Shown: positions 33,774-44,735, counted from the first letter of the stretch. The stretch: 64,000 bases of DNA from Salarchaeum japonicum (GCF_020614395.1 NZ_CP085324.1:625564-689563), one strand, 5' to 3'. The notes: a model not told the origin generated them from the letters alone. Numbers and translations are program-made.

Positions 33774-34787
33774 ATGCCACAACCAAGTCGACCACGAAAA
33801 GGCTCGATGGGCTACGGCCCCCGTAAGCGGGCAGCAAGTGAAGTGCCGCGCTTCAACAGCTGGCCGAGCGACGACGGGCAGCCGGCCCTGCAGGGCTTCG
33901 CCGGATACAAGGCAGGCATGACTCACGTCGTGACGGTTGACGACAAAGCCAACTCTCCCACGGAGGGTATGGAGCAGTCCGTCCCCGTCACGCTCGTTGA
34001 AACACCCCCGATGTACGCGGCCGCGGTGCGCCTCTACGAGGACACGCCGTACGGCCAGAAACCGCTCACAGAAGTGTGGGCGGACGACCTCCACGAGGAC
34101 CTCGACCGCGTGCTCTCGACGCCGGACGAACCCGGCGACGAGGACGAACTCACGCAGGCGCTCGAAGCCAACGACGTGGCGGACGTGCGTGTCATCACGC
34201 ACACCGTCCCGTCCGACGTTGCGAGCGTCCCGAAGAAAGACCCCGACGTGATGGAGACGCGCGTCGGCGGCGGCTCCATCCAGGATCGCGCCGACTTCGC
34301 GCTCTCCCTGCTCGACGACGGCAGTCACGAACTCGGCGACGTGTTCCGCGCCGGCGAGTTCATGGACGTCGCGGGCGTCACGAAGGGCAAGGGCACCCAG
34401 GGCCCCGTCAAGCGCTGGGGCGTCCAGAAGCGCAAGGGCAAGCACGCCCGCCAGGGATGGCGGCGTCGCATCGGTAATTTGGGCCCGTGGAACCCGAGCC
34501 GCGTTCGCTCGACGGTTCCCCAGCAGGGTCAGACCGGCTACCACCAGCGCACGGAACTCAACAAGCGCCTGCTCGACTTCGGCGACGACGCCGCGGCGGA
34601 CGACATCAACGCCGACGGCGGATTCGTCAACTACGGCGAAGTCAGCGGGCCGTACGCCCTCGTGAAGGGGTCGCTCCCGGGCCCGGACAAGCGCGTGCTG
34701 CGCTTCCGTCCGGCCGTCCGGCCGAACGAATCACCGCGCCTCGACCCCGAGGTTCGGTACGTTTCCAATAGCTCGAACCAAGGATGA
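33774..34787 (+). CDS. rpl3: 50S ribosomal protein L3
   Basis: 337 aa, the long archaeal/eukaryotic L3. It reaches the peptidyl-transferase centre and organises the 3' domain of 23S rRNA. Visible signatures: the N-terminal [17 protein letters not shown], and the extension '[17 protein letters not shown]' with '[15 protein letters not shown]'. Stop overlaps the rpl4 start by 4 bp. Confidence 0.97.
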   Translation: MPQPSRPRKGSMGYGPRKRAASEVPRFNSWPSDDGQPALQGFAGYKAGMTHVVTVDDKANSPTEGMEQSVPVTLVETPPMYAAAVRLYEDTPYGQKPLTEVWADDLHEDLDRVLSTPDEPGDEDELTQALEANDVADVRVITHTVPSDVASVPKKDPDVMETRVGGGSIQDRADFALSLLDDGSHELGDVFRAGEFMDVAGVTKGKGTQGPVKRWGVQKRKGKHARQGWRRRIGNLGPWNPSRVRSTVPQQGQTGYHQRTELNKRLLDFGDDAAADDINADGGFVNYGEVSGPYALVKGSLPGPDKRVLRFRPAVRPNESPRLDPEVRYVSNSSNQG

Positions 34788-35539
34788 CACAGGCAACAGT
34801 ACGCGGCCTGGACGGCGAGGACGCCGGCACGCTCGACCTCCCCGAGGTCTTCGAGACGCCGTACCGGCCGGACCTCATCAAGCGTGCGGTGCTCGCCGCC
34901 CAAGCCAACCGAAAGCAGTCGTATGGAGCGGACGAGTTCGCTGGACTGCGAACGTCCGCGGAGTCGCCCGGTAGCGGTCGCGGGATGGCGCACGTCCCCC
35001 AGACGAACGGACGCGCCGCCCGCGTCCCGTTCGCGGTCGGTGGGCGACGCGCACACCCGCCGAAGGCGGAGAAAGACCACTCGCTCGCGGTGAACGACAA
35101 GGAGCGGAAGGCGGCCGTCCGGAGCGCCATCGCGGCGACCACGGACGCCGAGACCGTCGCCGAGCGCGGCCACGCGTTCGACGACGACCTCGAACTCCCG
35201 CTCGTCGTCTCCGACGACTTCGAGGACCTCGTGAAGACCAAGGAGGTCGTGAGCTTCCTCGAAGCGGTCGGTGCCTACGAGGACGTCGAACGCGCGGACG
35301 ACGGGAAGACGGTGCGGGCCGGCCAGGGGAAACTCCGCGGCCGCAAGTACCGCGAACCCACGTCCGTCCTGTTCGTCACGTCCAGCGAGACCGGGCCGTC
35401 GAAGGCGGCGCGGAACCTCGCGGGCGTTGACGTCGCGACCGCGCGCGAAGTGAACGCGGAAGACCTCGCGCCCGGCACGGAACCCGGACGGCTGACCGTC
35501 TGGACCGAGAGCGCGGTCGAGGAGGTGGCCGACCGATGA
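34784..35539 (+). CDS. rpl4: 50S ribosomal protein L4
   Basis: 251 aa, archaeal L4 (L1e type). Its loop lines the exit tunnel: the conserved '[20 protein letters not shown]' basic loop is at residues about 63-82. A C-terminal globular part follows ([16 protein letters not shown]). Start and stop overlap neighbours by 4 bp (ATGA), so the subunit is translationally coupled to rpl3 and rpl23. Confidence 0.97.
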   Translation: MTQATVRGLDGEDAGTLDLPEVFETPYRPDLIKRAVLAAQANRKQSYGADEFAGLRTSAESPGSGRGMAHVPQTNGRAARVPFAVGGRRAHPPKAEKDHSLAVNDKERKAAVRSAIAATTDAETVAERGHAFDDDLELPLVVSDDFEDLVKTKEVVSFLEAVGAYEDVERADDGKTVRAGQGKLRGRKYREPTSVLFVTSSETGPSKAARNLAGVDVATAREVNAEDLAPGTEPGRLTVWTESAVEEVADR

Positions 35540-35790
35540 GCGGCATCATCGACTACCCCCTCGTCACGGAGAAGGCGATGAACGACATGGACTTCGACAA
35601 CAAGCTCCAGTTCGTCGTGGACGTCGATGCGACCAAGCCCGACGTTCGCGAGGAAGTCGAGGAGCAGTACGACGTGACCGTCGAGTCCGTCAACACGCAG
35701 GTGACGATGGACGGCACGAAGAAAGCCATCGTCCGGCTCTCCGAGGAGGACGACGCGCAGGACGTCGCCTCCCGCATCGGGGTGTTCTAA
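35536..35790 (+). CDS. rpl23: 50S ribosomal protein L23
   Basis: 84 aa, the short archaeal form. It sits at the tunnel exit and docks SRP and the translocon. Strand motifs [12 protein letters not shown] and [16 protein letters not shown] are diagnostic. Overlaps rpl4 by 4 bp; rpl2 follows after 2 bp. Confidence 0.97.
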   Translation: MSGIIDYPLVTEKAMNDMDFDNKLQFVVDVDATKPDVREEVEEQYDVTVESVNTQVTMDGTKKAIVRLSEEDDAQDVASRIGVF

Positions 35791-35792
35791 CA

Positions 35793-36509
35793 ATGGGACG
35801 AAGGATTCAGGGTCAGCGACGCGGGCGCGGCGGTTCGACCTTCCGCGCGCCGTCGCACCGATACAAGGCTGAACTGTCGCACAAGAAACCCGAGAGCGAC
35901 GTGCTGTCCGGCGAGGTCGTCGACGTCGAGCACGACCCCGCGCGCAGCGCGCCGGTCGCCCGCGTCGAGTTCGACGACGGCGACCAGCGACTCGTCCTCG
36001 CCAGCGAGGGCGTGGGCGTCGGTGACACCCTCGAAGTCGGTGTCTCCGCGGCCGTCGAACCCGGGAACACGCTCCCGCTCGCCGAAATCCCCGAAGGGGT
36101 TCCGGTGTGCAACGTCGAGCGTCAGCCCGGCGACGGCGGGAAGTTCGCGCGTTCCAGCGGCGTGAACGCCGACCTCATCACGCACGAGCGTGACGCTGCG
36201 GTCGTCCAGCTTCCGAGCGGCGAAATCAAGCGGCTCTCCCCCGACTGCCGCGCCACCATCGGCGTGGTCGCCGGCGGCGGCCGCACCGAGAAGCCGTTCG
36301 TGAAAGCGGGGAACAAGCACCACAAGATGAAGTCGCGCGGCACGAAGTGGCCGCGCGTCCGCGGTGTCGCGATGAACGCCGTCGACCACCCGTTCGGTGG
36401 CGGTGGCCGCCAGCACCCCGGTCGTCCGAAGTCCGTCTCGCGGGACGCCCCGCCGGGCCGGAAGGTCGGGGACATCGCGTCGAAACGCACCGGCCGAGGA
36501 GGCAACTAA
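35793..36509 (+). CDS. rpl2: 50S ribosomal protein L2
   Basis: 238 aa. L2 binds 23S rRNA near the peptidyl-transferase centre and is needed for subunit association. The conserved catalytic-region histidine lies in [18 protein letters not shown], and '[14 protein letters not shown]' is the basic N-terminus. Typical archaeal length. Confidence 0.97.
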   Translation: MGRRIQGQRRGRGGSTFRAPSHRYKAELSHKKPESDVLSGEVVDVEHDPARSAPVARVEFDDGDQRLVLASEGVGVGDTLEVGVSAAVEPGNTLPLAEIPEGVPVCNVERQPGDGGKFARSSGVNADLITHERDAAVVQLPSGEIKRLSPDCRATIGVVAGGGRTEKPFVKAGNKHHKMKSRGTKWPRVRGVAMNAVDHPFGGGGRQHPGRPKSVSRDAPPGRKVGDIASKRTGRGGN

Positions 36510-36510
36510 C

Positions 36511-36933
36511 ATGAGTACGGAATACCGCACCGGCCGCGAGGGTGAGTTCACCTACCGCGGCTACGACCTCGACGAACTCCAGGACATGAGCCTGGACGAA
36601 GTCGCGGAACTGCTGCCCGCGCGTACGCGGCGAAGTATCACCCGTGGCCTGACCGACGAGCAGGAGAAGGTCGTCGAGAAGGCGCGCGAGAAGTCGCCGG
36701 AGGAGACCGCGAACAATCCGATTCGCACGCACCTCCGCGACCTCCCCGTCCTCCCGGAGTTCGTCGGCCTGACGTTCTCCGTCTACGACGGACACGAGTT
36801 CGAGCGCGTCGAAGTGGAGCCCGAGATGATCGGGCACTACCTCGGCGAGTTCCAGCTCACGCGCTCCTCGGTCGAGCACGGGCAGGCGGGTATCGGCGCG
36901 ACCCGCTCCTCGAAGTTCGTGCCGCTCAAATAA
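36511..36933 (+). CDS. rps19: 30S ribosomal protein S19
   Basis: 140 aa archaeal S19 (eukaryotic uS19/S15 type) in the head of the small subunit. It has an N-terminal extension of about 35 residues ([19 protein letters not shown]) before the core '[19 protein letters not shown]' and the C-terminal basic tail '[12 protein letters not shown]'. Starts 1 bp after rpl2. Confidence 0.96.
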   Translation: MSTEYRTGREGEFTYRGYDLDELQDMSLDEVAELLPARTRRSITRGLTDEQEKVVEKAREKSPEETANNPIRTHLRDLPVLPEFVGLTFSVYDGHEFERVEVEPEMIGHYLGEFQLTRSSVEHGQAGIGATRSSKFVPLK

Positions 36934-36935
36934 CA

Positions 36936-37397
36936 ATGGGTATCAACTACAGCGTCGACACGGACCCGGAAACCACCGCGAAAGCGATGCTCCGCGAGGA
37001 GCCGATCAGCCTGAAGCACTCGAAGGCCATCTCGAAGGCTATCAAGGGCAAGACGGCGAGCGAGGCCGAAGACTTCCTCGACGCCGTCATCGCGGAAGAA
37101 CAGTCCGTGCCGTTCAAGCAGCACAACAGCGGCGTCGGTCACCGAAGCGACATCGACGGCTGGGACGCCGGTCGCTACCCGGAGAAGGCGTCGAAGGCGT
37201 TCCTCCGCCTCATCGGGAACGCGAAGAACAACGCCGACCAGCAGGGGTTCGACGCGGACACGATGGTCGTCTCCCACGTCGCCCCGCACAAGGTCGGGGA
37301 GACGCAGGGCCGCAAGCCCCGCGCGATGGGGCGTGCGACCGCGTGGAACACGCCCGAGGTCGACGTCGAACTCGTCCTCGAAGAGGTGAGTGAATAA
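36936..37397 (+). CDS. rpl22: 50S ribosomal protein L22
   Basis: 153 aa, archaeal L22 (eukaryotic L17 type). Its beta-hairpin lines the exit tunnel; the hairpin region runs through 'KHSKAISKAIKGKTASEAED'. 'HKVGETQGRKPRAMGRA' is the basic tunnel-facing loop. Confidence 0.96.
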   Translation: MGINYSVDTDPETTAKAMLREEPISLKHSKAISKAIKGKTASEAEDFLDAVIAEEQSVPFKQHNSGVGHRSDIDGWDAGRYPEKASKAFLRLIGNAKNNADQQGFDADTMVVSHVAPHKVGETQGRKPRAMGRATAWNTPEVDVELVLEEVSE

Positions 37398-37398
37398 C

Positions 37399-38382
37399 AT
37401 GGCAGACGAAGTCGAATTCATCGAACAGGGCATCCAGCGCTCCCAGATCGACGAGTTCTTCGGCGAAGAACTCGCGCGCGCTGGCTACGGTGGTATGGAA
37501 CTCGCGCCCACCCCGATGGGAATCCAGATCGTCCTCAAGGCCGAGAAGCCCGGGATGGTCATCGGGAAGGGCGGGAAGAACATCCGGAAGATCACGACGG
37601 AACTCGAGGAGCGATTCGACCTCGAAGACCCGCAGATCGACGTGCAGGAGGTCGACGAACCCGACCTGAACGCGCAGATCGTCGCGGACCGTCTCGCCAA
37701 CGCGCTCGAACGCGGCTGGTACTTCCGGAAGGCCGGTCACACGACCATCGACCGCATCATGGAGTCCGGCGCGCTCGGCGCCGAAATCGTCCTGAGCGGG
37801 AAGGTCACGGGTGCCCGGAGCCGCGTCGAGAAGTTCAACCGCGGCTACATCAAGCACAACGGCGAACCCGCAGAGGAAATCGTCGACCACGGCCAGGGTG
37901 TCGCGGTCATGAAGCTCGGCACCATCGGCGTGAACGTGAAGATCATTCCGCCGAACGCCGAACTCCCCGACGACTTCGAAATCGCGGAGGACGCCGACAT
38001 CGAAGACCTCGTCGTGGACGAAGAAGACCTCGACGGCGAGAGCGTCGAGGAACTCCTCGAAGGCGAACCCGAGGACGACGAACTCGGCGGCCCCGAGGGC
38101 GAAGCGCCCGGCGAGGACGCCGTCACCGACGCCCTCGACGACGTCGCGGAAGAAGAGATCGTCGAGGAAGAGTTCGAGGCCGAGGAGGGCGCGAGCCCGA
38201 CCTCCCCGCCGGACTCCGAGGAGTCCATCGAGGAGGAACTCGACGAACTCGCGGCTGATGTCGAAGCCGACGCCGAGGACGTCGACGAGGAAGACTTCGA
38301 CGACCTCGAAGCCGGCGTCGAGGAGGAAGCGGAAGAACTCCTCGAAGAGATGGACGAAGAAGACGAGGAGGGTGAGGAATAA
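37399..38382 (+). CDS. rps3: 30S ribosomal protein S3 with long acidic tail
   Basis: 327 aa. The KH domain is visible in [17 protein letters not shown] (about residues 50-66), and the S3 C-terminal domain runs to about residue 190. From about 198 to the end the sequence is almost entirely Asp/Glu with Ala/Leu (about 130 residues), longer than the core requires; haloarchaeal S3 proteins carry acidic tails, so this is lineage-typical in kind. The start ATG at 37399 is one base after rpl22. Confidence 0.96.
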   Translation: MADEVEFIEQGIQRSQIDEFFGEELARAGYGGMELAPTPMGIQIVLKAEKPGMVIGKGGKNIRKITTELEERFDLEDPQIDVQEVDEPDLNAQIVADRLANALERGWYFRKAGHTTIDRIMESGALGAEIVLSGKVTGARSRVEKFNRGYIKHNGEPAEEIVDHGQGVAVMKLGTIGVNVKIIPPNAELPDDFEIAEDADIEDLVVDEEDLDGESVEELLEGEPEDDELGGPEGEAPGEDAVTDALDDVAEEEIVEEEFEAEEGASPTSPPDSEESIEEELDELAADVEADAEDVDEEDFDDLEAGVEEEAEELLEEMDEEDEEGEE

Positions 38383-38579
38383 TGGCTATCCTCCACGTCG
38401 AAGAAATCCGTGACATGACGCCCGCGGAGCGCGAGGCCGAACTCGACGAGCTCGAAACCGAGCTCCTCAACGCGAAGGCCGTGCAGGCCGCGGGTGGCGC
38501 GCCGGAGAACCCGGGGCGCATCAGCGAACTGAAGAAGACGATCGCGCGGATCAAAACGATCCAGAACGAAGACGAATAG
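38382..38579 (+). CDS. rpl29: 50S ribosomal protein L29
   Basis: 65 aa two-helix protein at the tunnel exit beside L23. The core motif is [20 protein letters not shown] followed by [12 protein letters not shown]. Its ATG overlaps the rps3 stop by one base (TAATG). Confidence 0.96.
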   Translation: MAILHVEEIRDMTPAEREAELDELETELLNAKAVQAAGGAPENPGRISELKKTIARIKTIQNEDE

Positions 38580-38583
38580 CGGG

Positions 38584-38973
38584 ATGCTCACGCCGGAGAC
38601 CCTCCCGCGGCACGAACTCGTCGGCCTCCACGCGGAGGTCGTCGATTCGACCGACCCCTCGCGGGTCGGTATCGCGGGCCGCATCGTCGACGAGACGATG
38701 CGAACCCTCCTCATACGCGAGGGGGAACCCGAAGGTTCTTCAGGCGTGAAGCGCGTTCCAAAGGTAGGAACGACGTTAGAGGTCAGACTCACAGATGAAC
38801 CCGCAGCCGCCCCGAAGGCGGCTGGGACCGCGTCGAAACCCGCCAGTGGCGATCCACATTCGGAGACCCAAACTACGGGCAACGGCGCGGCCTACGTTAC
38901 GGTGGATGGAGTCGTTCTGCTCTCACGACCCGCGCTGCGAACAGAGAAAGGAGTCAATTCACAATGGCGATAG
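38584..38973 (+). CDS. rnp1: Ribonuclease P protein component 1 (Rpp29/POP4)
   Basis: 129 aa. It is a subunit of archaeal RNase P, which matures the 5' end of tRNA. The Sm-like barrel is 'LPRHELVGLHAEVVDSTDPS' to 'VDETMRTLLIREG', then a low-complexity Ala/Pro/Ser segment (about 72-97), then the C-terminal strands VTVDGVVLLSRPALR. Position between rpl29 and rps17 is the usual archaeal location. The 3' end overlaps rps17 by 10 bp. Confidence 0.9.
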   Translation: MLTPETLPRHELVGLHAEVVDSTDPSRVGIAGRIVDETMRTLLIREGEPEGSSGVKRVPKVGTTLEVRLTDEPAAAPKAAGTASKPASGDPHSETQTTGNGAAYVTVDGVVLLSRPALRTEKGVNSQWR

Positions 38974-39290
38974 GACTGAACGTATCCGAGCCCGACGGCA
39001 CCTGCGCTGACGAGAGCTGTCCGTTCCACGGAAACCTTTCCGTGCGCGGTCAGGTCATCGAAGGCGAGGTCGCTAGTACGGCCATGGACAAGACCGTCGT
39101 CGTCGAGCGCGAATACGACGTATTCGTGCCGAAGTACGACCGGTACATGAAGCGACGCTCCCGCGTCAGTGTTCACGCACCGGACTGCTTCGACCTCACG
39201 GAAGGCGACACGGTTCGTATAGCTGAAACCCGACCGCTCTCGAAGACCAAATCTCACGTGGTCGTCGAACTCGTGGAGGGTGAAGAATAA
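38964..39290 (+). CDS. rps17: 30S ribosomal protein S17
   Basis: 108 aa, archaeal S17 (eukaryotic S11 type), OB fold. Motif '[19 protein letters not shown]' and '[17 protein letters not shown]' identify it. The N-terminal '[16 protein letters not shown]' has two Cys, common in archaeal S17. Overlaps rnp1 by 10 bp and rpl14 by 1 bp. Confidence 0.96.
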   Translation: MAIGLNVSEPDGTCADESCPFHGNLSVRGQVIEGEVASTAMDKTVVVEREYDVFVPKYDRYMKRRSRVSVHAPDCFDLTEGDTVRIAETRPLSKTKSHVVVELVEGEE

Positions 39291-39688
39291 TGGAAGCCAT
39301 CAAGGCAGACGTCACGCAGGGTCTGGAGAAAGGCTCGCTCGTCACGTGCGCGGACAACACGGGCGCGCGAGAACTCAAGATCACGAGCGTCGCCGGCTAC
39401 CAGGGGACGAAGAACCGTCACCCGAAAGCCGGCGTCGGTGACAAGGTCACCGTCTCCGTCACGAAGGGGACGCCCGAGATGCGCCGTCAGGTTCTCGAAG
39501 CCGTCATCGTGCGGCAGCGCAAGTCCATCCGTCGTCCGGACGGACAGCGCGTGAAGTTCGAGGACAACGCGGCCGTCATCATCGACGACATGGAAGAACC
39601 CCGCGGAACCGAAATCAAGGGTCCGATTACGCGCGAGGTCGCGGAGCGCTGGGGAAGCATCGCAAGCACCGCGACGATGATCGTATAG
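39290..39688 (+). CDS. rpl14: 50S ribosomal protein L14
   Basis: 132 aa beta-barrel at the subunit interface. '[19 protein letters not shown]' is the L14 signature, and '[20 protein letters not shown]' and '[10 protein letters not shown]' complete it. Confidence 0.97.
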   Translation: MEAIKADVTQGLEKGSLVTCADNTGARELKITSVAGYQGTKNRHPKAGVGDKVTVSVTKGTPEMRRQVLEAVIVRQRKSIRRPDGQRVKFEDNAAVIIDDMEEPRGTEIKGPITREVAERWGSIASTATMIV

Positions 39689-39690
39689 AT

Positions 39691-40047
39691 ATGTCTGAGC
39701 AACCACGCAAACAGCGAACTCGATCGGAGCGCGCGAGCCTCCACGAGCGACAGAAGCAGGTTCGCGCTCACCTCGCGGAAGACCTCCGAGAGGAGTACGG
39801 TCAGCGTCACGTTCGCGTGAACGTCGGCGACACCGTCGAGGTGCAGCGCGGCGACTTCGCCGGTACGGAAGGCGAAGTCACGAACGTCGACCTTCGCGAG
39901 GCCTCCGTCTACGTGGAGGACGTGACGGTTGACGCCGCGGACGGCGAGGACGTGCCGCGTCCCCTGGACGCGAGCAACCTCGTCGTCACCGAGCTCGACC
40001 TGGAGGACGACGTGCGCGCAGAACGCATCGAAGGTGACAACGAATGA
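39691..40047 (+). CDS. rpl24: 50S ribosomal protein L24
   Basis: 118 aa with a KOW motif ([20 protein letters not shown]). It binds the 5' end of 23S rRNA early in assembly. The N-terminal basic segment '[20 protein letters not shown]' is typical of the archaeal form. Overlaps rps4e by 4 bp. Confidence 0.96.
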   Translation: MSEQPRKQRTRSERASLHERQKQVRAHLAEDLREEYGQRHVRVNVGDTVEVQRGDFAGTEGEVTNVDLREASVYVEDVTVDAADGEDVPRPLDASNLVVTELDLEDDVRAERIEGDNE

Positions 40048-40793
40048 CGAAACACCAGAAACGACTCTCCGTTCCGAAGTCGTGGCCCGTCGAGCGGAAG
40101 ACGGACACGTTCACGGCGAAGGCGACCGCCGGCCCCCACGGGGAATCCGGCGTGCCGCTCGTCGTCGTGCTTCGTGACGTCCTGGAGTACGTGAACACGA
40201 AGAAGGAAGCGAAGTACGCCATCAACAACGCGGGCGTGCTCGTCAACGGCGGAACCGTGAACGATGTCAACCGTCCCATCGGGATGTTCGACATCCTCGC
40301 GTTCCCCGACCGCGACGAGTACTACCGCGTGTTCCCCGACGAGGGCGGCCGCCTCGGCCTCACGGCCATCGACGAGGACGCCGCCGGTTCGAAACTCGGG
40401 AAAATCGAGGGCAAGACGCTCGTCAGCGGTGGCGACGTCCAGCTGAACCTCCACGACGGCCAGAACATCCTGGTCGAAGAAGACGAGTACAGCGGCACGG
40501 ACTCGGTCGTCATCGACAACGAGACGAACGAGGTCGTCGCGCACTTCGTCTTCGAGGAGGGCGCGCTCGTCACCGCCGTCGCCGGCCAGCACGCCGGCGA
40601 AATCGGCGAAATCGACGAGATTCAGGTCGCCCCGGGTAGCGCGGACAACACCATCGTCGTCGACACCGACGACGGCATGTTCGAGACCGTGCAGAACTAC
40701 GTCGTCGTCATCGACGAGAACTTCGTGGGTGGCGAGGACGCCGACGAGGCGTCCGAGGAACGTCAGACCGCGTCTGAAGGTGATGACGAATGA
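40044..40793 (+). CDS. rps4e: 30S ribosomal protein S4e
   Basis: 249 aa, an archaeal/eukaryotic-only protein. It has the S4-type RNA-binding domain (about 40-90, '[20 protein letters not shown]'), a central domain, and a C-terminal KOW-like region ('[20 protein letters not shown]'). An acidic tail closes it. Overlaps both neighbours by 4 bp. Confidence 0.96.
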   Translation: MTKHQKRLSVPKSWPVERKTDTFTAKATAGPHGESGVPLVVVLRDVLEYVNTKKEAKYAINNAGVLVNGGTVNDVNRPIGMFDILAFPDRDEYYRVFPDEGGRLGLTAIDEDAAGSKLGKIEGKTLVSGGDVQLNLHDGQNILVEEDEYSGTDSVVIDNETNEVVAHFVFEEGALVTAVAGQHAGEIGEIDEIQVAPGSADNTIVVDTDDGMFETVQNYVVVIDENFVGGEDADEASEERQTASEGDDE

Positions 40794-41311
40794 GTGAAGC
40801 CGAGTTCGACAACGAGATGCGCGAACCGCGCATCGAGAAGGTCGTCGTCCACATGGGCGTCGGCCAGGGTGGCCGCGACCTCCAGAACGCCGAGGAGATT
40901 CTGGAGGAGATCGCCGGCCAGGAGTCCGTTCGCACCACCGCGAAGCGCACCGAGCCCGAGTTCGGGATTCGCGAGGGCGACCCGATCGGCGCGAAGGTCA
41001 CGCTCCGCGGCGAGGACGCAGAAGACTTCCTCTCTCGTGCGCTCCCCGTCGCCGACCTCACCGAGTCCAAGTTCGACAAGACTGGGAACGTGAGCTTCGG
41101 CGTCGAGGAACACACGGACTTCCCGAGCCAGGAGTACGACCCGAACGTCGGGATTTACGGGCTTGACGTCACCGTCAACCTCGTCCGCGGCGGGTATCGC
41201 GTGTCGAAGCGCGATACGCGCACGCGACAGATCCCGTCGAACCACCGACTGACGCCCGAGGACGCAATCGCGTTCCTCGAAGCGAACTTCGACGTCGAGG
41301 TGGACGCATGA
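40790..41311 (+). CDS. rpl5: 50S ribosomal protein L5
   Basis: 173 aa. Binds 5S rRNA and contacts the P-site tRNA. '[20 protein letters not shown]' and '[20 protein letters not shown]' are diagnostic. The following rps14 start overlaps by 4 bp. Confidence 0.96.
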   Translation: MSEAEFDNEMREPRIEKVVVHMGVGQGGRDLQNAEEILEEIAGQESVRTTAKRTEPEFGIREGDPIGAKVTLRGEDAEDFLSRALPVADLTESKFDKTGNVSFGVEEHTDFPSQEYDPNVGIYGLDVTVNLVRGGYRVSKRDTRTRQIPSNHRLTPEDAIAFLEANFDVEVDA

Positions 41312-41457
41312 GCGACGAACACGAAGAAACCGGCCAGTCCCACGAGTGCCGCCGCTGCGGCCGCAATCAGGGTCTCGTCGGGAAGTACGACATCTGGCTG
41401 TGCCGACAGTGCTTCCGCGAGATCGCTCGGACGATGGGATTCAAGAAGTACAGCTAA
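41308..41457 (+). CDS. rps14: 30S ribosomal protein S14, zinc type
   Basis: 49 aa, too short for ordinary gene callers. The four-Cys zinc site is CRRCGRNQG followed by LCRQCFRE, giving the C+ type used by archaea. The C-terminal 'MGFKKYS' is conserved. ATG at 41308 overlaps the rpl5 stop; rps8 starts 2 bp after it. Confidence 0.95.
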   Translation: MSDEHEETGQSHECRRCGRNQGLVGKYDIWLCRQCFREIARTMGFKKYS

Positions 41458-41459
41458 CA

Positions 41460-41852
41460 ATGACAGGAAAAGACCCACTCGCCGACGCCCTCTCGGGACT
41501 CGATAACTCCGAGAGCGTCGGCCACCTCACGTACACGGTATCGACCGCCTCGAACATGGTCGGCTCCGTCCTCGAGGTCCTCTACGACCGCGGGTACATC
41601 GACGGCTTCGAATACGTCGAAGACGGCAAGGGCGGCACGTTCGAGGTCGAACTGAAGGGTGCCATCAACGAGTGCGGCCCGGTCAAGCCCCGTTACTCTG
41701 CGGGCGTCGACGACTTCGAGAAGTGGGAGAAGCGGTTCCTCCCCGCCCGTGACTACGGGACGCTCGTCGTGACGACCAGCCGCGGCATCATGAGCCACTA
41801 CGAGGCCCGCGAACAGGGCGTCGGTGGCCAAGTAATCGCATACGTCTACTAA
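41460..41852 (+). CDS. rps8: 30S ribosomal protein S8
   Basis: 130 aa. S8 binds the central domain of 16S rRNA. 'DPLADALSGLDNSE' is the N-terminal helix and 'LVVTTSRGIMSHYEAREQGV' carries the conserved RNA-binding loop. The ATG at 41460 follows the rps14 stop by 2 bp and the stop overlaps rpl6 by one base. Confidence 0.96.
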   Translation: MTGKDPLADALSGLDNSESVGHLTYTVSTASNMVGSVLEVLYDRGYIDGFEYVEDGKGGTFEVELKGAINECGPVKPRYSAGVDDFEKWEKRFLPARDYGTLVVTTSRGIMSHYEAREQGVGGQVIAYVY

Positions 41853-42385
41853 TGGCACGAATAGAACTCGAAATTCCGGACGACGTGACGGTCGAGGTCG
41901 ACCACCTCGACGTGACGGTCGACGGCCCGGAGGGGTCCGTGACGCGACGCCTCTGGTACCCCGACGTGAGCGTGTCCGTCGATGACGAGTCGGTCGTCAT
42001 CGAGAGCGACACCGAGAACCGCAAGACGACCGCGACGATGGGGACGTTCGAGAGCCACCTCTCGAACATGTTCCACGGCGTGAGCGAGGGCTGGGAGTAC
42101 CGGATGGAAGTCCACTACTCTCACTTCCCGATGCAGGTGAACGTCGAGGGCGACGAAGTGGTCATCGAGAACTTCCTCGGTGAGCGCGCGCCCCGCCGCA
42201 CGCCCGTTCGCGGCGACACCGACGTCCAGGTGGACGGCGAGGAACTCACCCTCTCCGGCCCCAGCAAGGAGGACGTCGGGCAGACCGCCGCCGACATCGA
42301 ACAGCTCACCCGGGTGACGGACAAGGACACGCGCGTCTTCCAGGACGGCGTGTACATCGTCGAGAAACCCACGGGAGGTGCCTAA
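41852..42385 (+). CDS. rpl6: 50S ribosomal protein L6
   Basis: 177 aa with two repeated L6 domains. 'DVTVEVDHLDVTVDGPEGSV' and 'GTFESHLSNMFHGVSEGWEY' lie in domain 1; 'DTDVQVDGEELTLSGPSKED' lies in domain 2. It binds near the sarcin-ricin loop. Confidence 0.96.
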   Translation: MARIELEIPDDVTVEVDHLDVTVDGPEGSVTRRLWYPDVSVSVDDESVVIESDTENRKTTATMGTFESHLSNMFHGVSEGWEYRMEVHYSHFPMQVNVEGDEVVIENFLGERAPRRTPVRGDTDVQVDGEELTLSGPSKEDVGQTAADIEQLTRVTDKDTRVFQDGVYIVEKPTGGA

Positions 42386-42388
42386 CGC

Positions 42389-43105
42389 ATGGCTGACGAA
42401 CCACAAGAACTCGAAGACATCTCCGGCGTTGGACCGTCCAAGGCCGAAGCGCTCCGCGAGGCCGGCTACGAGACCATCGACGACGTGAAGGCGGCGAGCC
42501 AGAGCGAACTGGCCGACGTCGACGGCGTCGGGAACGCGCTCGCGGCCCGTATCAAGGCCGACGTCGGCGGACTCGAAGTCGAGTCCGAGACGGAGGGCGA
42601 GGTCGAGGAGGCCGAGCCCGCGGAGGAAGAAGAAGAGACTGAGGAAGAAGTCGAGACGGAACTCGTCCCGCGCGGGCACGCGGAGAAGACGCCCGACCTG
42701 GACGAGGAGACGAAGCGCCTGCTCTCGCAGCGCGACCGCATCGGCACGCCCCAGTTCAACCGACAGGATCACCACAAGAAAAAGCGCGTCTCCACGTCGT
42801 GGCGACGCCCCCGCGGCACGCTCTCGAAGCAGCGCCGCGGTATCAAGGGGAAGGGCGACACCGTGCAGGCGGGCTTCCGCTCGCCGACGGCCGTTCGGGG
42901 CAAGCACCCGAGCGGGTTCGAGGACGTTCTCGTGCACAACGCGAACGACCTCGACGACATCGACCCCGACACGGAAGCCGCCCGCATCGCCTCGAAGGTC
43001 GGCGACCGGAAGCGCGAGACCATCGAGGACAAGGCGGAAGACCTCGGGATTCGCGTTCTCAACCCCACCTACATCGAAGTCGAAGTGGAGGGAGACAATG
43101 AGTGA
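42389..43105 (+). CDS. rpl32e: 50S ribosomal protein L32e with HhH extension
   Basis: 238 aa. The core L32e (about 110-235: [20 protein letters not shown]) is preceded by a helix-hairpin-helix domain (residues 8-60, '[17 protein letters not shown]') and an acidic linker, as in other haloarchaea. The HhH may add an RNA or DNA contact; its role is unproven. The stop overlaps rpl19e by 8 bp. Confidence 0.95.
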   Translation: MADEPQELEDISGVGPSKAEALREAGYETIDDVKAASQSELADVDGVGNALAARIKADVGGLEVESETEGEVEEAEPAEEEEETEEEVETELVPRGHAEKTPDLDEETKRLLSQRDRIGTPQFNRQDHHKKKRVSTSWRRPRGTLSKQRRGIKGKGDTVQAGFRSPTAVRGKHPSGFEDVLVHNANDLDDIDPDTEAARIASKVGDRKRETIEDKAEDLGIRVLNPTYIEVEVEGDNE

Positions 43106-43547
43106 CCTGAGCGCACAGAAGCGGCTCGCCGCCGACGTCCTCGACGTCGGTGAGAACCGCGTCTGGTTCGACCCCGAAGCACAGGGCGAAATCGTCGACG
43201 CCATCACGCGCGAGGACATCCGCGAACTCGTCGACGAGGGAATCATTCAGTCGAAGGACGCCCGCGGGAACTCCCGTGGCCGCGCACGCGAGCGCAACGA
43301 GAAGCGCGCGTACGGCCACCGGAAGGGCCCCGGTACCCGGAAGGGGAAGGCGGGCGCTCGACAGAACGAGAAAGAACAGTGGGAGGCGACGATTCGCGCG
43401 CAGCGACGGACGCTCCGCGAACTCCGCGACGACGGCGAACTCACGCCCAGCCAGTACCGCGAACTCTACAACATGGCGAACGGTGGCGAGTTCGACAGCG
43501 TCGCGCGTCTCGAAACGTACATCGACGAACACTACGGTGAAAACTAA
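43098..43547 (+). CDS. rpl19e: 50S ribosomal protein L19e
   Basis: 149 aa, archaeal/eukaryotic only. It forms an intersubunit bridge. The N-terminus '[20 protein letters not shown]' and the basic middle '[17 protein letters not shown]' are diagnostic. The stop overlaps rpl18 by one base. Confidence 0.96.
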   Translation: MSDLSAQKRLAADVLDVGENRVWFDPEAQGEIVDAITREDIRELVDEGIIQSKDARGNSRGRARERNEKRAYGHRKGPGTRKGKAGARQNEKEQWEATIRAQRRTLRELRDDGELTPSQYRELYNMANGGEFDSVARLETYIDEHYGEN

Positions 43548-44098
43548 TGGCAACTGGACCACGCTATAAGGTGCCGATGCGGCGACGCCGCGAGGTCCGG
43601 ACCGACTACCATCAGAGGTTGCGCCTCCTCAAGTCGGGGAAACCCCGGCTTGTCGCTCGCAAGAGCAACAACCACGTCACGGCGCAGCTGGTCGTTACCG
43701 GACCCAACGGCGACGAAACCGTCGCGAGCGCGACGTCCGAAGACCTCTCCGAGTACGGCTGGGACGCCCCGACGGGCAACCTCCCGAGCGCGTACCTCAC
43801 CGGCCTCCTGGCCGGACAGCGAGCCGTCGACGCCGGTGTCGAGGAAGCCGTCCTCGACATCGGCCTGAACACGGCGACGCAGGGGTCGAAGGTCTTCGCG
43901 ATTCAGGAAGGCGCTATCGACGCCGGCCTCGACATCCCGCACAACGAGGACGTCTTCGCGGACTGGCAGCGTACTCGCGGTTCGCACATCGCGGAGTACG
44001 CGGAGTCCCTGGAGGACGGCCTGTACAGCGGCGATTTCGACGCCACGGAACTGCCCGAGCACTTCGACGACGTGCTCGAAACGATTACGGAGGACTAA
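43547..44098 (+). CDS. rpl18: 50S ribosomal protein L18
   Basis: 183 aa, archaeal L18 (eukaryotic L5 type), which binds 5S rRNA with L5. '[20 protein letters not shown]' and '[20 protein letters not shown]' are characteristic. Confidence 0.96.
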   Translation: MATGPRYKVPMRRRREVRTDYHQRLRLLKSGKPRLVARKSNNHVTAQLVVTGPNGDETVASATSEDLSEYGWDAPTGNLPSAYLTGLLAGQRAVDAGVEEAVLDIGLNTATQGSKVFAIQEGAIDAGLDIPHNEDVFADWQRTRGSHIAEYAESLEDGLYSGDFDATELPEHFDDVLETITED

Positions 44099-44099
44099 C

Positions 44100-44735
44100 A
44101 TGAGCTACGACAGCTGGCAACCCAAGACACGCCTCGGTCGTCTCGTCCAGGACGGCGAGATCGACACGATGTCGGACGCGCTCAACACCGGCCTCCCGCT
44201 CAAGGAGCCCGAAATCGTCGACACTCTCCTTCCGGGGATGGACGACGAAGTGCTGGACATCAACATGGTTCAGCGCATGACGGACTCCGGCCGCCGCGTG
44301 AAGTTCCGATGCTCGGTTGTCGTCGGGAACCGCGACGGCTTCGTCGGGTACGCCGAGGGGCGTGACGACCAGGTCGGCGGCGCCATCGAGAAGGCGATCG
44401 GTATCGCGAAACTGAACATCATCGACGTTTCCCGCGGCTGTGGGTCGTGGGAGTGTGGCTGTGGGCGTCCGCACACGGTCGCGCTCAAGACGACCGGCAA
44501 GGCCGGGAGCGTCGAAGTCGAACTCCGTCCCGCCCCGCGCGGCCTCGGTCTCGCGGGCGGTGAGACGGTTCGGCACGTGCTCGACCTCGCCGGTATCGAG
44601 GACATCTGGACGCGCTCGTCCGGGAAGACCCGGACGACGGTGAACTTCGCGAAGGCGACGTTCAACGCGCTCCGCAACACCGCGGAAGCCCGCGTTCCCG
44701 AGCGCACGCGCGAGAAGCGCGAGGTGATCGAGTGA
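44100..44735 (+). CDS. rps5: 30S ribosomal protein S5
   Basis: 211 aa, archaeal S5 (eukaryotic S2 type), a decoding-fidelity protein. '[19 protein letters not shown]' is the dsRNA-binding-like domain; '[17 protein letters not shown]' is a Cys-rich stretch seen in archaeal S5; the C-terminal block '[20 protein letters not shown]' completes it. Stop and rpl30 start overlap by one base. Confidence 0.96.
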   Translation: MSYDSWQPKTRLGRLVQDGEIDTMSDALNTGLPLKEPEIVDTLLPGMDDEVLDINMVQRMTDSGRRVKFRCSVVVGNRDGFVGYAEGRDDQVGGAIEKAIGIAKLNIIDVSRGCGSWECGCGRPHTVALKTTGKAGSVEVELRPAPRGLGLAGGETVRHVLDLAGIEDIWTRSSGKTRTTVNFAKATFNALRNTAEARVPERTREKREVIE

